64,000 nucleotides of DNA from Parvicella tangerina. GTDB lineage: Bacteria; Bacteroidota; Bacteroidia; Flavobacteriales_D; Parvicellaceae. Positions 27,222 to 35,506 of the stretch are shown here, one piece after another. The notes under the pieces are model-generated. The model had not been told where the DNA came from. It did not search any database and worked only from the letters and a program-made list of their open reading frames with translations. The position numbers and the translations under genes were made by a program. Position 1 is the stretch's first letter, and each line of letters opens with the position of its first letter. The DNA is taken from contig NZ_OU015584.1 of assembly GCF_907165195.1 (NCBI RefSeq), forward strand, positions 2,552,978 to 2,616,977. The letters are read 5' to 3'.

Positions 27222-27863
27222 ATGAGAACAATAAATGACGAAATATTACCGAAGGAACTTCTACAAATCATTGAAAATGATGAACTAGAATGGGATGGTG
27301 GTGCATTAATTACTTCGATAGACTATTTCGCAGATGACGCAAAAATTGAACTTTCAATTTTATTGGATAGGTCAGAAGAAAAAAGACAATTATGGGAAGT
27401 TCAATTAGAGGGAATTCGAAATGAGAACATAAAAAGAGAATGGGCTGAAGATATTGGTGTTTATAACCAGCACTACCTAATAAAGGAGCAAATGGATTTG
27501 AATTCCGAATTGTACCTGAAAAATCCAACAACGGACTCGAATAAGTTACTCCACGACTTGTACGTTCACTTCCTTTCGAAATTTGAATACAACATTCCTT
27601 TTGACAAATATTTGAACAAGACCTCTAATATTGACTTTCTACTAAAAATGGACAACGGACTATTTGCAAAAGGCCCAAAATTTATTTTGGAAGAAATAGA
27701 TACTGTTTTAAAGAATCATAAATGTGAGACTTATTTCTTCGGAGAAACACCTGCAAAGAGATGGTTAGACAATCAATGGATTAATGAAACATCTGATTTG
27801 ATTGTCTTAACAATTGGAGAAAGTTATTTTGTCGCGGAAAACATCACATTTAAAAGAGCATAA
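27222..27863 (+). CDS. hypothetical protein (cassette 2 gene)
   Basis: 213 residues, soluble, rich in acidic and aromatic residues, with no signal peptide or membrane segment. I do not recognise a family. Segments such as WDGGALITSIDYFADDAKIE and FAKGPKFILEEIDTVLKN suggest an alpha/beta fold. Its 5' word GTTATTTGC (27204) and the 3' word GCAGATAAC (27867) are reverse complements in eight of nine positions, marking it as the single gene of a second unit. Small unknown cytosolic proteins are typical of integron cassettes. Confidence 0.6.
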   Translation: MRTINDEILPKELLQIIENDELEWDGGALITSIDYFADDAKIELSILLDRSEEKRQLWEVQLEGIRNENIKREWAEDIGVYNQHYLIKEQMDLNSELYLKNPTTDSNKLLHDLYVHFLSKFEYNIPFDKYLNKTSNIDFLLKMDNGLFAKGPKFILEEIDTVLKNHKCETYFFGETPAKRWLDNQWINETSDLIVLTIGESYFVAENITFKRA

Positions 27864-27866
27864 AAA

Positions 27867-28061
27867 GCAGATAACAATATATAGCAAACAGGGGTTCGGT
27901 GGTTTACGAAAGTTCAGTACTATTTACCAACACCGCCAAATCGTTGATTTGGCTTTTAGAATGAATAAGATAAAACAAAATACAACGATTTGGCTCAGAG
28001 CGAACTTGGAAGTTTATCGCTTTCTACCGCCCTACTTGACATATACTAGAACGTTATCTCC
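27867..28061 (+). repeat. attC-like element E2
   Basis: It begins GCAGATAAC, pairs with the 5' word of cassette 2, and ends ATATACTAGAACGTTATCTCC (R' GTTATCTCC at 28053). Inside, GCCAAATCGTTGATTTGGC forms a hairpin like that of E1 (about 27943). Its length of about 195 matches E1. Confidence 0.65.
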
Positions 28062-28095
28062 AACTAAAATTATTCACATGATAATTACATAGCCT

Positions 28096-28491
28096 ATGAT
28101 ACCCTTCTCTATTCTCGAGAAACTCTCTTTCAAATTCAAACTATTCAGTTTTTTACTTCTTTTTGGATACACATTTATGAATTTTATCACAATTCAGAAG
28201 CCAGAAGCTCAAATAACTGGTAAAATTCTTAACAGTAACGGAGAACCTGTAATTTTCGCAATTGTTAGGATTTATCAAAACGAAAATTTGATCTCGGAAG
28301 TAACCACTGACTTCAATGGTGATTTTATCATTGAGAAAGTTAACCCAAATATTTATGAATTAGTGGTTATTACTGTTTCTTGTGATCCCTATTTCCAAAA
28401 AGATCTTAAAGTTAACGGTAATGAAAAAAAAGAAATTGGAGTAATTACTATGAATTGTATTTCTGAAAAAGAAGCAAAAAAAAACTCATAA
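28096..28491 (+). CDS. membrane protein with carboxypeptidase-regulatory-like domain (cassette 3 gene)
   Basis: 131 residues: one membrane or signal segment (about 16-32, FKLFSFLLLFGYTFMNF) and a beta-sandwich (45-120) of the CarboxypepD_reg type: QITGKILNSNGEPVIFAIV, ISEVTTDFNGDFIIEKV. Such domains decorate surface proteins of Bacteroidota; this one stands alone. The TGGAGATAAC word (28514-28523) just after it is the exact reverse complement of GTTATCTCCA (28053-28062) before it. Confidence 0.7.
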   Translation: MIPFSILEKLSFKFKLFSFLLLFGYTFMNFITIQKPEAQITGKILNSNGEPVIFAIVRIYQNENLISEVTTDFNGDFIIEKVNPNIYELVVITVSCDPYFQKDLKVNGNEKKEIGVITMNCISEKEAKKNS

Positions 28492-28513
28492 GAAGCTCAA
28501 GAAAAAGAAAAAA

Positions 28514-28690
28514 TGGAGATAACAATGCATACAATCACATAGGGTTGAGTAACTAAAAAGGTTATTGAGAACTGACCAAGTGTGAACCCAAATGTTGTAT
28601 TTTTCCCTCATGAAATGGAACATTTCCCTCCGGGCAAGAAGATATTTCCCTTCGGGCAATCTCTGATTTGGCTTTTGAAGAACCAAAAGA
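28514..28690 (+). repeat. attC-like element E3, interrupted
   Basis: The left half (28514-28595) follows E1 closely (AATCACATAGGGTT, then TAACTAAAAAGGTTATT, then CCAAGTGTGAAC). It is then broken by about 66 bases holding three degenerate units of ATTTCCCTYCGGGCAA (28600, 28622, 28644), after which CTGATTTGGCTTTTGAA (28662) resumes. The right end (TATAC...GTT) is missing; the ATPase gene region follows instead. Confidence 0.6.
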
Positions 28691-28854
28691 TAAAAGCAAA
28701 GATCAATCCGTAAGATTAGAAATCAATTTAGCGCAAACTCTAATCTTTAACTTTTGTAAACGATGAATCTTAACGAAGATTTAAAGAGACTGATCGGTTT
28801 CCGTTTAACACCTTACATGTCAAATAACTTTCTTAATTTAACAAATTCGTTTAA

Positions 28855-28878
28855 ATAAGAAGATTTAAATCTTCTTAT
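28855..28878. promoter_or_regulatory. 24-bp perfect palindrome, putative operator
   Basis: Half-site ATAAGAAGATTT is followed at once by its exact reverse complement, with no mismatch. It overlaps two TATATTTG -7 boxes (28876-28883 and 28885-28892) of the ATPase gene that starts at 28916. A dimeric repressor binding here would block the promoter. Confidence 0.75.
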
Positions 28879-28915
28879 ATTTGCTATATTTGTATAATTA
28901 AACGAAATACGCATA

Positions 28916-30358
28916 ATGCAAAACATTATTCCAACAGAAAAAATTATTGAACGGCTTCGATATGAAAACCCTTGGTGGGTAACCAAAGAGATCCCGAAGA
29001 CTTATAGTTTAATGTCAAAGAGACTCTACTTTGATTTGTTCTATCCCTTTGTAATTGAAAGGAGTATAAAAAGGGCATTGGTTTTAATGGGTCCTAGAAG
29101 GGTTGGTAAAACTGTGATGCTATTCCACTGTATTGACAATTTATTAAAAGAAGGTGTAAACCCACACAAAGTCTTTTTTATAGGAATTGATAATCCGATA
29201 TACGTGAACTTAGGATTAGAAGATATTTTATCTCTTTGTAAAGAATCCTTGGCTATTAAAAATCTTGATGGGGCTTTTGTCTTTTTTGATGAGATACAAT
29301 ATCTAAAAGATTGGGAAAGGCATTTAAAAGTATTAGTCGATTCTCATCCTGAAACTAAGTTTATCGTTTCAGGTTCAGCTGCTGCGGCTTTAAAATGGCA
29401 TAGCACAGAAAGTGGAGCAGGAAGGTTTACAGATTTTCTATTACCACCACTTACATTTCAAGAGTATATCCATTTGAAGAAATTAGATCATTTAATCTAT
29501 GATGGAGAAATTCAATATGGCAATAAAAACAGGCAATATTGCTTAACGCATGACATCAAGGAACTTAACAAAGAGTTTGTCAATTACCTGAATTTTGGAG
29601 GTTACCCAGAAGTCGTGCTTTCTGACAAGATACAAAGCGACATGGGAAGATATGTCAAAAATGACATTGTAGACAAAGTGCTTTTAAGGGACTTACCTAG
29701 CTTATACGGAATTAAAGATGTTCAAGAGTTAAACCGTTTCTTCACGTATATTGCGTATAATACAGGAAATGAATTTTCCTACGAGACTATGTCGAAGGAA
29801 AGTGGAATTCAAAAAGATACCTTAAAAAAATATCTTGAATATTTAGAAGCGGCCTTTTTAATTAAGGTATTGAATAAGGTCGGAATCAATGCAAAAAGAT
29901 TAAAACGTATAACAAGTTTCAAGGTTTATCTAACCAATCCTTCTCTCCGAACCGCATTATTCTCACCAATTACTGACACCGACCAAGAAATGGGGAACAT
30001 GGTTGAAACAGCTGTCCTTTCTCAATGGATGCATAGGGAACAACTTGACTTAACGTATGCAAGATGGAAAGAAGGTCGAAAAGAAGGTGAAGTAGATCTT
30101 GTATTAGTAGATGACAAGAGCTATAAGCCAGTTTGGGGCGTAGAAATTAAATGGAGTAATCGGTATTACGATAAACCTCAAGAATTAAAAAGCCTATTGA
30201 GTTTTTGTAAGGAAAATAAATTTGAATCAGCTCTCACTACTTCGATAGACCAATTAGGGTTGAAAGAAATTGAGGGTATAAAATTAACATTCCTTCCAGC
30301 TTCTATTTACGCTTATAACATTGGAGAAATCACTTTAAGATTGAAAACAACTAATTAA
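28916..30358 (+). CDS. AAA ATPase with DUF4143 and PD-ExK-like C-terminus
   Basis: 480 residues. The ATPase has Walker A GPRRVGKT (59-66) and Walker B FVFFDEIQ (121-128). A winged-helix-like linker region is followed by DUF4143, in which Asp394, Glu410 and Lys412 (EVD... VEIKWSN) form a PD-ExK-like nuclease triad, as in many members of this family. The function of these proteins is not settled; they are frequent in accessory DNA and expand in some Bacteroidota. A 24-bp palindrome covers its promoter. The gene sits where element E3 is broken, consistent with later insertion. Confidence 0.88.
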   Translation: MQNIIPTEKIIERLRYENPWWVTKEIPKTYSLMSKRLYFDLFYPFVIERSIKRALVLMGPRRVGKTVMLFHCIDNLLKEGVNPHKVFFIGIDNPIYVNLGLEDILSLCKESLAIKNLDGAFVFFDEIQYLKDWERHLKVLVDSHPETKFIVSGSAAAALKWHSTESGAGRFTDFLLPPLTFQEYIHLKKLDHLIYDGEIQYGNKNRQYCLTHDIKELNKEFVNYLNFGGYPEVVLSDKIQSDMGRYVKNDIVDKVLLRDLPSLYGIKDVQELNRFFTYIAYNTGNEFSYETMSKESGIQKDTLKKYLEYLEAAFLIKVLNKVGINAKRLKRITSFKVYLTNPSLRTALFSPITDTDQEMGNMVETAVLSQWMHREQLDLTYARWKEGRKEGEVDLVLVDDKSYKPVWGVEIKWSNRYYDKPQELKSLLSFCKENKFESALTTSIDQLGLKEIEGIKLTFLPASIYAYNIGEITLRLKTTN

Positions 30359-30414
30359 AACCGTAAGCACAACAAGATGTATAGAGCATACATAGAACGA
30401 TGGGGGTAACTAAG

Positions 30415-30876
30415 ATGAGAACAGTTTTTCAAATAATAATCCTCATATTGATAAGTTCAACACTATATGGACAGGGTATTTTACCAACAAAAAAAGACGT
30501 TAAGAGAGCCAAAAAGGACACAACAATCAATCTAAAAACTCTTATTGATGAAAATGACAGTTGGAATTATGTTGCCCACTATGATTATAAGTCTAACGAT
30601 TTTTTAGTTCGTGATAGTATGCTTCAGATTACTTTTATCGATACTGAAACAGTAAACTACATAACCCCTTCGGATAAACTAATCATAATTGATAACGATG
30701 AATTTGAAATTATTTATGGAGGAGAAGGACCAGAAAGACAGACCTTTGAACTGATTCATATTCAAGGGAACTATCTAATTTTAGAATCTAAAATTAGAAA
30801 CAAAGGATATGTGAATGGAAAGTTGGTCTGGAAACAAAAGAAAAAAATCAGATATTTATGGGAAATGAAAGAATAG
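30415..30876 (+). CDS. small secreted protein, unknown function
   Basis: 153 residues from the ATG at 30415, preferred over 30400 because it directly begins a signal peptide (MRTVFQIIILILISSTLYGQ). The mature part is basic, then acidic and beta-rich (NYITPSDKLIIIDNDEFEI). No family recognised. A weak attC-like stretch precedes it (30364-30405, ACAACAAGATGTATAG...CATACATAGAACG). Confidence 0.6.
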   Translation: MRTVFQIIILILISSTLYGQGILPTKKDVKRAKKDTTINLKTLIDENDSWNYVAHYDYKSNDFLVRDSMLQITFIDTETVNYITPSDKLIIIDNDEFEIIYGGEGPERQTFELIHIQGNYLILESKIRNKGYVNGKLVWKQKKKIRYLWEMKE

Positions 30877-30955
30877 CAGCACCTAACAACAACTAAAATA
30901 AACAACCTTGCCTACCAAACCGACACTGCGCTTTTTAACCAAACCGTTGGTAACC
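30877..30955 (+). repeat. short attC-like spacer (degenerate)
   Basis: CAGCACCTAACAACA (RYYYAAC) and, 60 bases later, AACCGTTGGTAACC (GTTGG) bound a spacer with CTACCAAACCG. It has the ends of an attC-like site but not the long shared core of E1-E3, and the 5' word of the preceding unit does not match. GTTGGTAAC (30946) matches the reverse complement of GTAACCAAC (32123) in eight of nine positions. Confidence 0.4.
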
Positions 30956-30962
30956 ATTAAAG

Positions 30963-32093
30963 ATGAAGATTAAACTCATAACAATTATATGCTTATGTAT
31001 CGTTGGGAAGGCAAATGCGCAACGAAACATTCCGCATGAAGTTGATTCCTTGGCTAAACACATTGCCAAATCAAACGATATTAAGGGACTATCGATAGGG
31101 GTGGTTTTTGATAATCAAACCGTATTTTCTAAAGGATACGGACTCCTTAAAAAAGATAGTAATCAGGGAGAAATTAATTCCACAACCCCAATGTTATCAG
31201 CGTCAATATCAAAAACATTTGTTGCCACTGCCATTCTTCAGCTTCAAGAAAAAGGACGGCTAAACATTTCGGATTCAATCATTAAGTATCTTCCTCAGTT
31301 CAGGATGAGGGGAGATAATTACAAAGTAATAACCATCAGGCAATTATTAAATCATACATCTGGTCTTTCAGAAGGAAGTAACTACTCATGGGATAAAAAA
31401 AAGAATAAAGGAAAAGACATTGAGAATTTTGTCCTCAATCTTGAGAAGAAGACCTTACTATTTACTCCAGGTGAACGCTTTGGCTATAGCAATACGGGAT
31501 ATGTGCTACTGGGTTATTTAATTGAGGAGATTACTGGACAACCTTTTTCAGAATACATCAAGACTGAAATACTGGAAAAGTGCAAAATGCATAATAGCAG
31601 TTTTGACTATTTCAACTTCTCTGTGGATTCAATGCCCTTCTACTATAATAACAAAGGTAAGATGAATCATTGCTGCATAGGTAATACGAGTCCAAGCGGA
31701 AATTTGATTTCAACCAGTACGGATTTATCCAATTGGATTATACATAATCTGGAAATATATAATGGCTCAAACCCAAGTGAAAAATTGCTATTAACTAAAG
31801 AATCATTAGATTCTCTTTGGACACCCACAGTCACTTTCCAAGAATCTAAAACTACTCTTGGCCTTGGGTGGTGGCAATACCATTCTGAGACTTATGGAAC
31901 TTCCATTTTTCATTCGGGACATTACGATGACTATTCGGTGTCTAATCTGGTTATGTTTCCAGAAAAGGACTTTGGGTTTGTCATCTTATGTAATGATGAA
32001 TCAGCTATTGATATCGTTTATAATGAACTGAGTGATGGAATTACAGAAATATTGAATAGAAACTGGCTACAAAAAGATGCCGAAATGCATTAA
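30963..32093 (+). CDS. serine hydrolase of the beta-lactamase (class C/PBP4*) superfamily
   Basis: 376 residues with a signal peptide (1-19, KANAQ). The SISK motif (81-84) holds the nucleophile Ser81 and Lys84; YSN at 175-177 is the second motif; HSGH (about 317-320) replaces the KTG triad as in esterase-like members. Family members include peptidases, esterases and resistance beta-lactamases, and sequence alone does not decide. It belongs to the loose cassette-like run 26-33 kb. Confidence 0.82.
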   Translation: MKIKLITIICLCIVGKANAQRNIPHEVDSLAKHIAKSNDIKGLSIGVVFDNQTVFSKGYGLLKKDSNQGEINSTTPMLSASISKTFVATAILQLQEKGRLNISDSIIKYLPQFRMRGDNYKVITIRQLLNHTSGLSEGSNYSWDKKKNKGKDIENFVLNLEKKTLLFTPGERFGYSNTGYVLLGYLIEEITGQPFSEYIKTEILEKCKMHNSSFDYFNFSVDSMPFYYNNKGKMNHCCIGNTSPSGNLISTSTDLSNWIIHNLEIYNGSNPSEKLLLTKESLDSLWTPTVTFQESKTTLGLGWWQYHSETYGTSIFHSGHYDDYSVSNLVMFPEKDFGFVILCNDESAIDIVYNELSDGITEILNRNWLQKDAEMH

Positions 32094-32137
32094 ACCACAT
32101 TTAACATCAACCGTTGCTACACGTAACCAACTATACA

Positions 32138-32779
32138 TTGAACACTAAACTACTACTTATCATCCTAGTCCTGAACGTGAGTTTAAGCTCATGTTCTGAA
32201 AGAGAATTGTCTGATAGCGATACTTCTTCTAGTGTGAACTGTGATGACCTTTCTCAGGAACAAGACTACACCACTTTGACAGGGACGTTAGTGATAAGTC
32301 CTAACGGTGATTTCGTGTTTAGAGCAATTACCGATGATTCATTAGGTATTGCATGCCCAACATTTCTAACCCCTTGTGGCAACGGAAACAATGACTACGT
32401 AAAAGGTCAATACCATGGCTATTCCAGTGTTCGTGATCTTGACGATGATTTTTGGATTTCTATATCAGGGAAATATGTTAACCTCGATGAATATCTAGAT
32501 CAGGATGAAAACTTTGACAGATTAACGTTTATCTACGATTGGGTGGCCATCGTTGATACTCCAAAAAAAATACACGCCTTCAAAATCTTGGACTCGATAA
32601 ACGCCATAGACCAAAATGACCTCATCAAAATCAACTCAGGAAGGTGCGTCAACAACTGTTTACCTAAAGAGAGTTTTTTCCGACTGACGAATTTAAGACA
32701 AGCACTGAATAAAATCGAATTCGATATAGTTTGGCAAATCGACTCATTAAACTATAAACTCGTTCAATTTGTTGAATGA
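32138..32779 (+). CDS. putative lipoprotein, unknown function
   Basis: I start at the TTG 32138 (LNTKLLLIILVLNVSLSSC), which gives a clean lipobox LSSC, although TTG 32114 is possible and would add eight residues. The mature part holds paired Cys (SVNCDD, IACPTFLTPC, RCVNNC) that may form disulphides. No family is recognised. Between this and the previous gene lies only 44 bases containing the GTAACCAAC word. Confidence 0.55.
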   Translation: MNTKLLLIILVLNVSLSSCSERELSDSDTSSSVNCDDLSQEQDYTTLTGTLVISPNGDFVFRAITDDSLGIACPTFLTPCGNGNNDYVKGQYHGYSSVRDLDDDFWISISGKYVNLDEYLDQDENFDRLTFIYDWVAIVDTPKKIHAFKILDSINAIDQNDLIKINSGRCVNNCLPKESFFRLTNLRQALNKIEFDIVWQIDSLNYKLVQFVE

Positions 32780-32824
32780 AATGACACTAGGCAACCCCAA
32801 CGAGATAATCAAAGAAAATTACGT

Positions 32825-33268
32825 ATGAAAACCTTCTTCAAAGAAATCATTAGCTATCACCATCAGATTAATCAAAAGTTAATCATACAACTCGCAGCGC
32901 ATGAACACGAATTAACGGACAGAACTATTCCGCTTCTCTCCCACACCATAAATGCACAACAGATCTGGAATGCACGAATAACAGGAAAAGAACAACTAGG
33001 TGTTCATGAAGTACATGCGTTGAAGAACTGTATAACCCTTGATCAAGAGAATTATCAAGAAGCATTGCGTATACTTAATGCAAGGGACCTAAAAGAAAAA
33101 ATCAGCTACCAAAACTCAAAAGGGATTGAATTTACCAATACAATTCAGGAAATCTTTTATCATGTTGCCAATCATTTCAGTCACCACAAAGGTCAAATTA
33201 TTTCAGACCTGAGACAACTTGGAGTTACGCCCATTTTAACAGATTACATCTATTATAAACGACAATGA
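32825..33268 (+). CDS. DinB-like four-helix metalloprotein
   Basis: 147 residues, all helical, with HTINAQQIWNAR (about 40-51) and HVANHFSHHKGQI (about 118-130), the histidine pattern of the DinB/YfiT-like hydrolase fold. Family members include thiol transferases and unknown damage-induced proteins. It is the last gene before the trp promoter; no link to tryptophan synthesis is expected. Confidence 0.8.
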   Translation: MKTFFKEIISYHHQINQKLIIQLAAHEHELTDRTIPLLSHTINAQQIWNARITGKEQLGVHEVHALKNCITLDQENYQEALRILNARDLKEKISYQNSKGIEFTNTIQEIFYHVANHFSHHKGQIISDLRQLGVTPILTDYIYYKRQ

Positions 33269-33349
33269 CTTAGCCAGCCAGAGCACTAACCTTCTTGCAC
33301 CATTTCCATTCTGTTCACAGCATTAAAAAAGGGCTAGACAAAAAATAAT

Positions 33350-33382
33350 TTTGGATATTAAAATCTTTTTAGCATAACTTTG
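33350..33382 (+). promoter_or_regulatory. trp operon promoter
   Basis: TTTG at 33350 (-33 box), then 21 bases, then TAACTTTG (33375-33382), a full -7 box. The next ATG (33390), of the leader peptide, is eight bases after the box, so the transcript should begin at or very near that codon. Confidence 0.7.
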
Positions 33383-33389
33383 TACTCGC

Positions 33390-33458
33390 ATGAACGCAAG
33401 AACTCAAAATACAAATTGGTGGTGGCTAACTAAATCCTCAGACGGATTCAGTTGGTAG
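33390..33458 (+). CDS. trpL: trp leader peptide (22 aa)
   Basis: ATG at 33390 to TAG at 33456-33458: MNARTQNTNWWWLTKSSDGF and SW. Three Trp codons in a row (33417-33425) and a fourth just before the stop are the diagnostic signature of ribosome-mediated trp attenuation. Stalling of a ribosome there when tryptophan is short would leave 33441 onward free, and that is exactly where the antiterminator strand begins. Too short for usual gene finders. Confidence 0.92.
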   Translation: MNARTQNTNWWWLTKSSDGFSW

Positions 33459-33519
33459 TACCTGTTTGTATCATCGTATAACATTGGAAAGCCCTGACTG
33501 AAACGTCAGGGCTTTTTTT
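33441..33519 (+). terminator. trp attenuator: antiterminator and rho-independent terminator
   Basis: Terminator: GCCCTGAC (33491-33498), loop TGAAAC, GTCAGGGC (33505-33512), then seven T. Competing antiterminator: GACG (33441) and TTCAGT (33447) pair with ACTGAA (33497) and CGTC (33504), with a small bulge, and would break the terminator stem. Both helices are read directly from the sequence; the choice between them follows the known logic of trp leaders. Confidence 0.88.
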
Positions 33520-33552
33520 ATTCCCCAACTTTTTTCAAAAAACACCTTAATC

Positions 33553-34944
33553 ATGACTATTAAATTACAAACATCCATACATCAATCGCTAAGCGATCTG
33601 CATACTCCAGTTGAACTCTACCTTAAGATCAGGGATCGCTACCCAGGCGCAATCCTGTTAGAAAGCTCAGACTATAAAAGCAAAGAGAACAGCTTCTCGT
33701 ATATTGCGTTTAATCCAATTGCGCGGTTCACTGCAAGTTTGTATCAGGCAGAGATTGAGCTTCCTCAGGGGAAGTCTGAAAAAATCAACCTTTCTGAAGA
33801 ATCGGTATCATCTGCGCTAGCTAAGTTCAGAAAGTATTTTGAAGTAGAAGAAAATGGGTGTGATTTTAAAACAGCCGGATTGTTCGGTTACATTCAATAT
33901 GATGCAATCCCCCTGTTTCAACCGATAACCTTTAAACAAAAAGACCAAAATATTCCTTTGGTTCATTATCAGTTCTTTCAGAATATCATCGTTTTTAATC
34001 ACTTCAATAACGAACTTTTTGTTATCGAACACCTCCATGAATCAGCTACCTCTATCACAACGGATGTATTCAGTTTGTTGCAACAAAGAACCCTATCCAC
34101 CTTTCCATTTGAGCAGGTGGATACAGAAAAAAGTAATCATGATGATCAAGAGTTTCTGGATAAAATTCAACAAGCGCAAGAACATTGTCATCGTGGAGAT
34201 GTTTTTCAATTGGTACTTTCCAGAAAGTTCTCACAAGCCTACAAAGGTGATGACTTTAATGTATACCGAGCATTGAGATCCATCAACCCTAGTCCGTATC
34301 TCTTTTATTTTGACTACGGCTCCTATCACATCTTTGGTTCTAGTCCGGAAGCGCAGGTAATCGTTCAAAATGAACAAGCTGAGATTCATCCTATTGCTGG
34401 AACGTTTAAGAGAACTGGCGAGGCAGATAAAGATCTCCTCCTGGCAAAGGAGTTAGCGGCTGACCCTAAAGAGAATGCCGAGCACAACATGTTGGTAGAT
34501 CTTGCGAGAAATGATTTAAGCAGATTCAGTAATAAGGTAGAAGTCACCCAACTTAAAGGTATAGAATTTTACTCTCACGTTATTCACTTAGTCTCCAAAG
34601 TGACCGCAAAGTTGGATCAAGAACACAATAGCATTGAAATTCTTGGAACAACCTACCCTGCTGGAACATTATCTGGCGCACCCAAGCATAAAGCCATGGA
34701 GTTAATTGACAAGTATGAACCTGATTCCAGAGGTTTCTATGGAGGTGCTGTTGGATTTATTGGAATGGATGGAACAGTAAACCACGCAATCTTTATCCGA
34801 TCCTTCCTAAGCCAAAATAATCGACTGCACTATCAGGCGGGGTGTGGTGTGGTAACTCAATCTAATCCTGAAAGCGAATTACAAGAAGTCAACGACAAAC
34901 TGAATGCATTACGCAATGCCATTTTATTAGCGCAAACATTATGA
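33553..34944 (+). CDS. trpE: anthranilate synthase component I
   Basis: 463 residues, the typical length, with the chorismate-binding signatures HPIAGTFKRTGEADKD, DLARNDLSR and YGGAVGFIGMDG in the second half. LLES (35-38) near the start is the motif for tryptophan feedback inhibition. It aminates chorismate using ammonia from TrpG. The operon overlaps are tight (trpE/trpG share ATGA). Control is by the attenuator 34 bases upstream. Confidence 0.96.
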   Translation: MTIKLQTSIHQSLSDLHTPVELYLKIRDRYPGAILLESSDYKSKENSFSYIAFNPIARFTASLYQAEIELPQGKSEKINLSEESVSSALAKFRKYFEVEENGCDFKTAGLFGYIQYDAIPLFQPITFKQKDQNIPLVHYQFFQNIIVFNHFNNELFVIEHLHESATSITTDVFSLLQQRTLSTFPFEQVDTEKSNHDDQEFLDKIQQAQEHCHRGDVFQLVLSRKFSQAYKGDDFNVYRALRSINPSPYLFYFDYGSYHIFGSSPEAQVIVQNEQAEIHPIAGTFKRTGEADKDLLLAKELAADPKENAEHNMLVDLARNDLSRFSNKVEVTQLKGIEFYSHVIHLVSKVTAKLDQEHNSIEILGTTYPAGTLSGAPKHKAMELIDKYEPDSRGFYGGAVGFIGMDGTVNHAIFIRSFLSQNNRLHYQAGCGVVTQSNPESELQEVNDKLNALRNAILLAQTL

Positions 34945-35504
34945 AAATTTTAGTGATCGATAATTATGACTCTTTTGTGTACAATATCGTACACATTTTA
35001 AGAAACGAAGCTAGCGTAGAGGTTGATGTGATTTACAATGATCAGATTAACATTCCTGCAATTAACCATTATGACAAGATCCTACTTTCTCCTGGTCCGG
35101 GAATACCTAAAGAAGCTGGACAACTCATGGAAGTAATCGAACGGTTTGCTTCTGAGAAACCGATACTGGGCGTCTGTTTAGGGCATCAGGCAATTGCAGA
35201 ATACTTCGGTGGAAACCTGACGAATCTCAAACAACCGCTGCATGGAGTTCAATCAACATTGAGTATAACAAAAGAGGATTATCTGTTTAAGGATATACCT
35301 CCTTCTTTTCAAATTGGTCATTATCACTCATGGGTAGTCAACCCAAATGATTTAAACGAACTAGAAGTTACCGCTACGGATTCCGACAACAACATCATGG
35401 CGATCCGACATCCTCATTTCGACATAAGAGGAGTTCAATTTCACCCTGAGTCGATACTAACTGAATATGGTAAGAAACTGCTTCAAAACTGGGTAAACAA
35501 TTAA
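34941..35504 (+). CDS. trpG: anthranilate synthase component II (glutamine amidotransferase)
   Basis: 187 residues with a class I amidotransferase triad: Cys79 in GVCLGHQ, His168 and Glu170 in FHPES, plus LSPGPGIPKEAG. It releases ammonia from glutamine for TrpE. TrpG-type proteins can also serve PabB, but the position right after trpE makes the trp role clear. It overlaps trpE by four bases. Confidence 0.95.
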   Translation: MKILVIDNYDSFVYNIVHILRNEASVEVDVIYNDQINIPAINHYDKILLSPGPGIPKEAGQLMEVIERFASEKPILGVCLGHQAIAEYFGGNLTNLKQPLHGVQSTLSITKEDYLFKDIPPSFQIGHYHSWVVNPNDLNELEVTATDSDNNIMAIRHPHFDIRGVQFHPESILTEYGKKLLQNWVNN

Positions 35505-35506
35505 TT

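Noticed and set aside
26129-33268. Calling the region an integron
   Set aside because: No integrase, attI or Pc promoter is seen, and only three units have well-matched ends. I describe attC-like elements instead.
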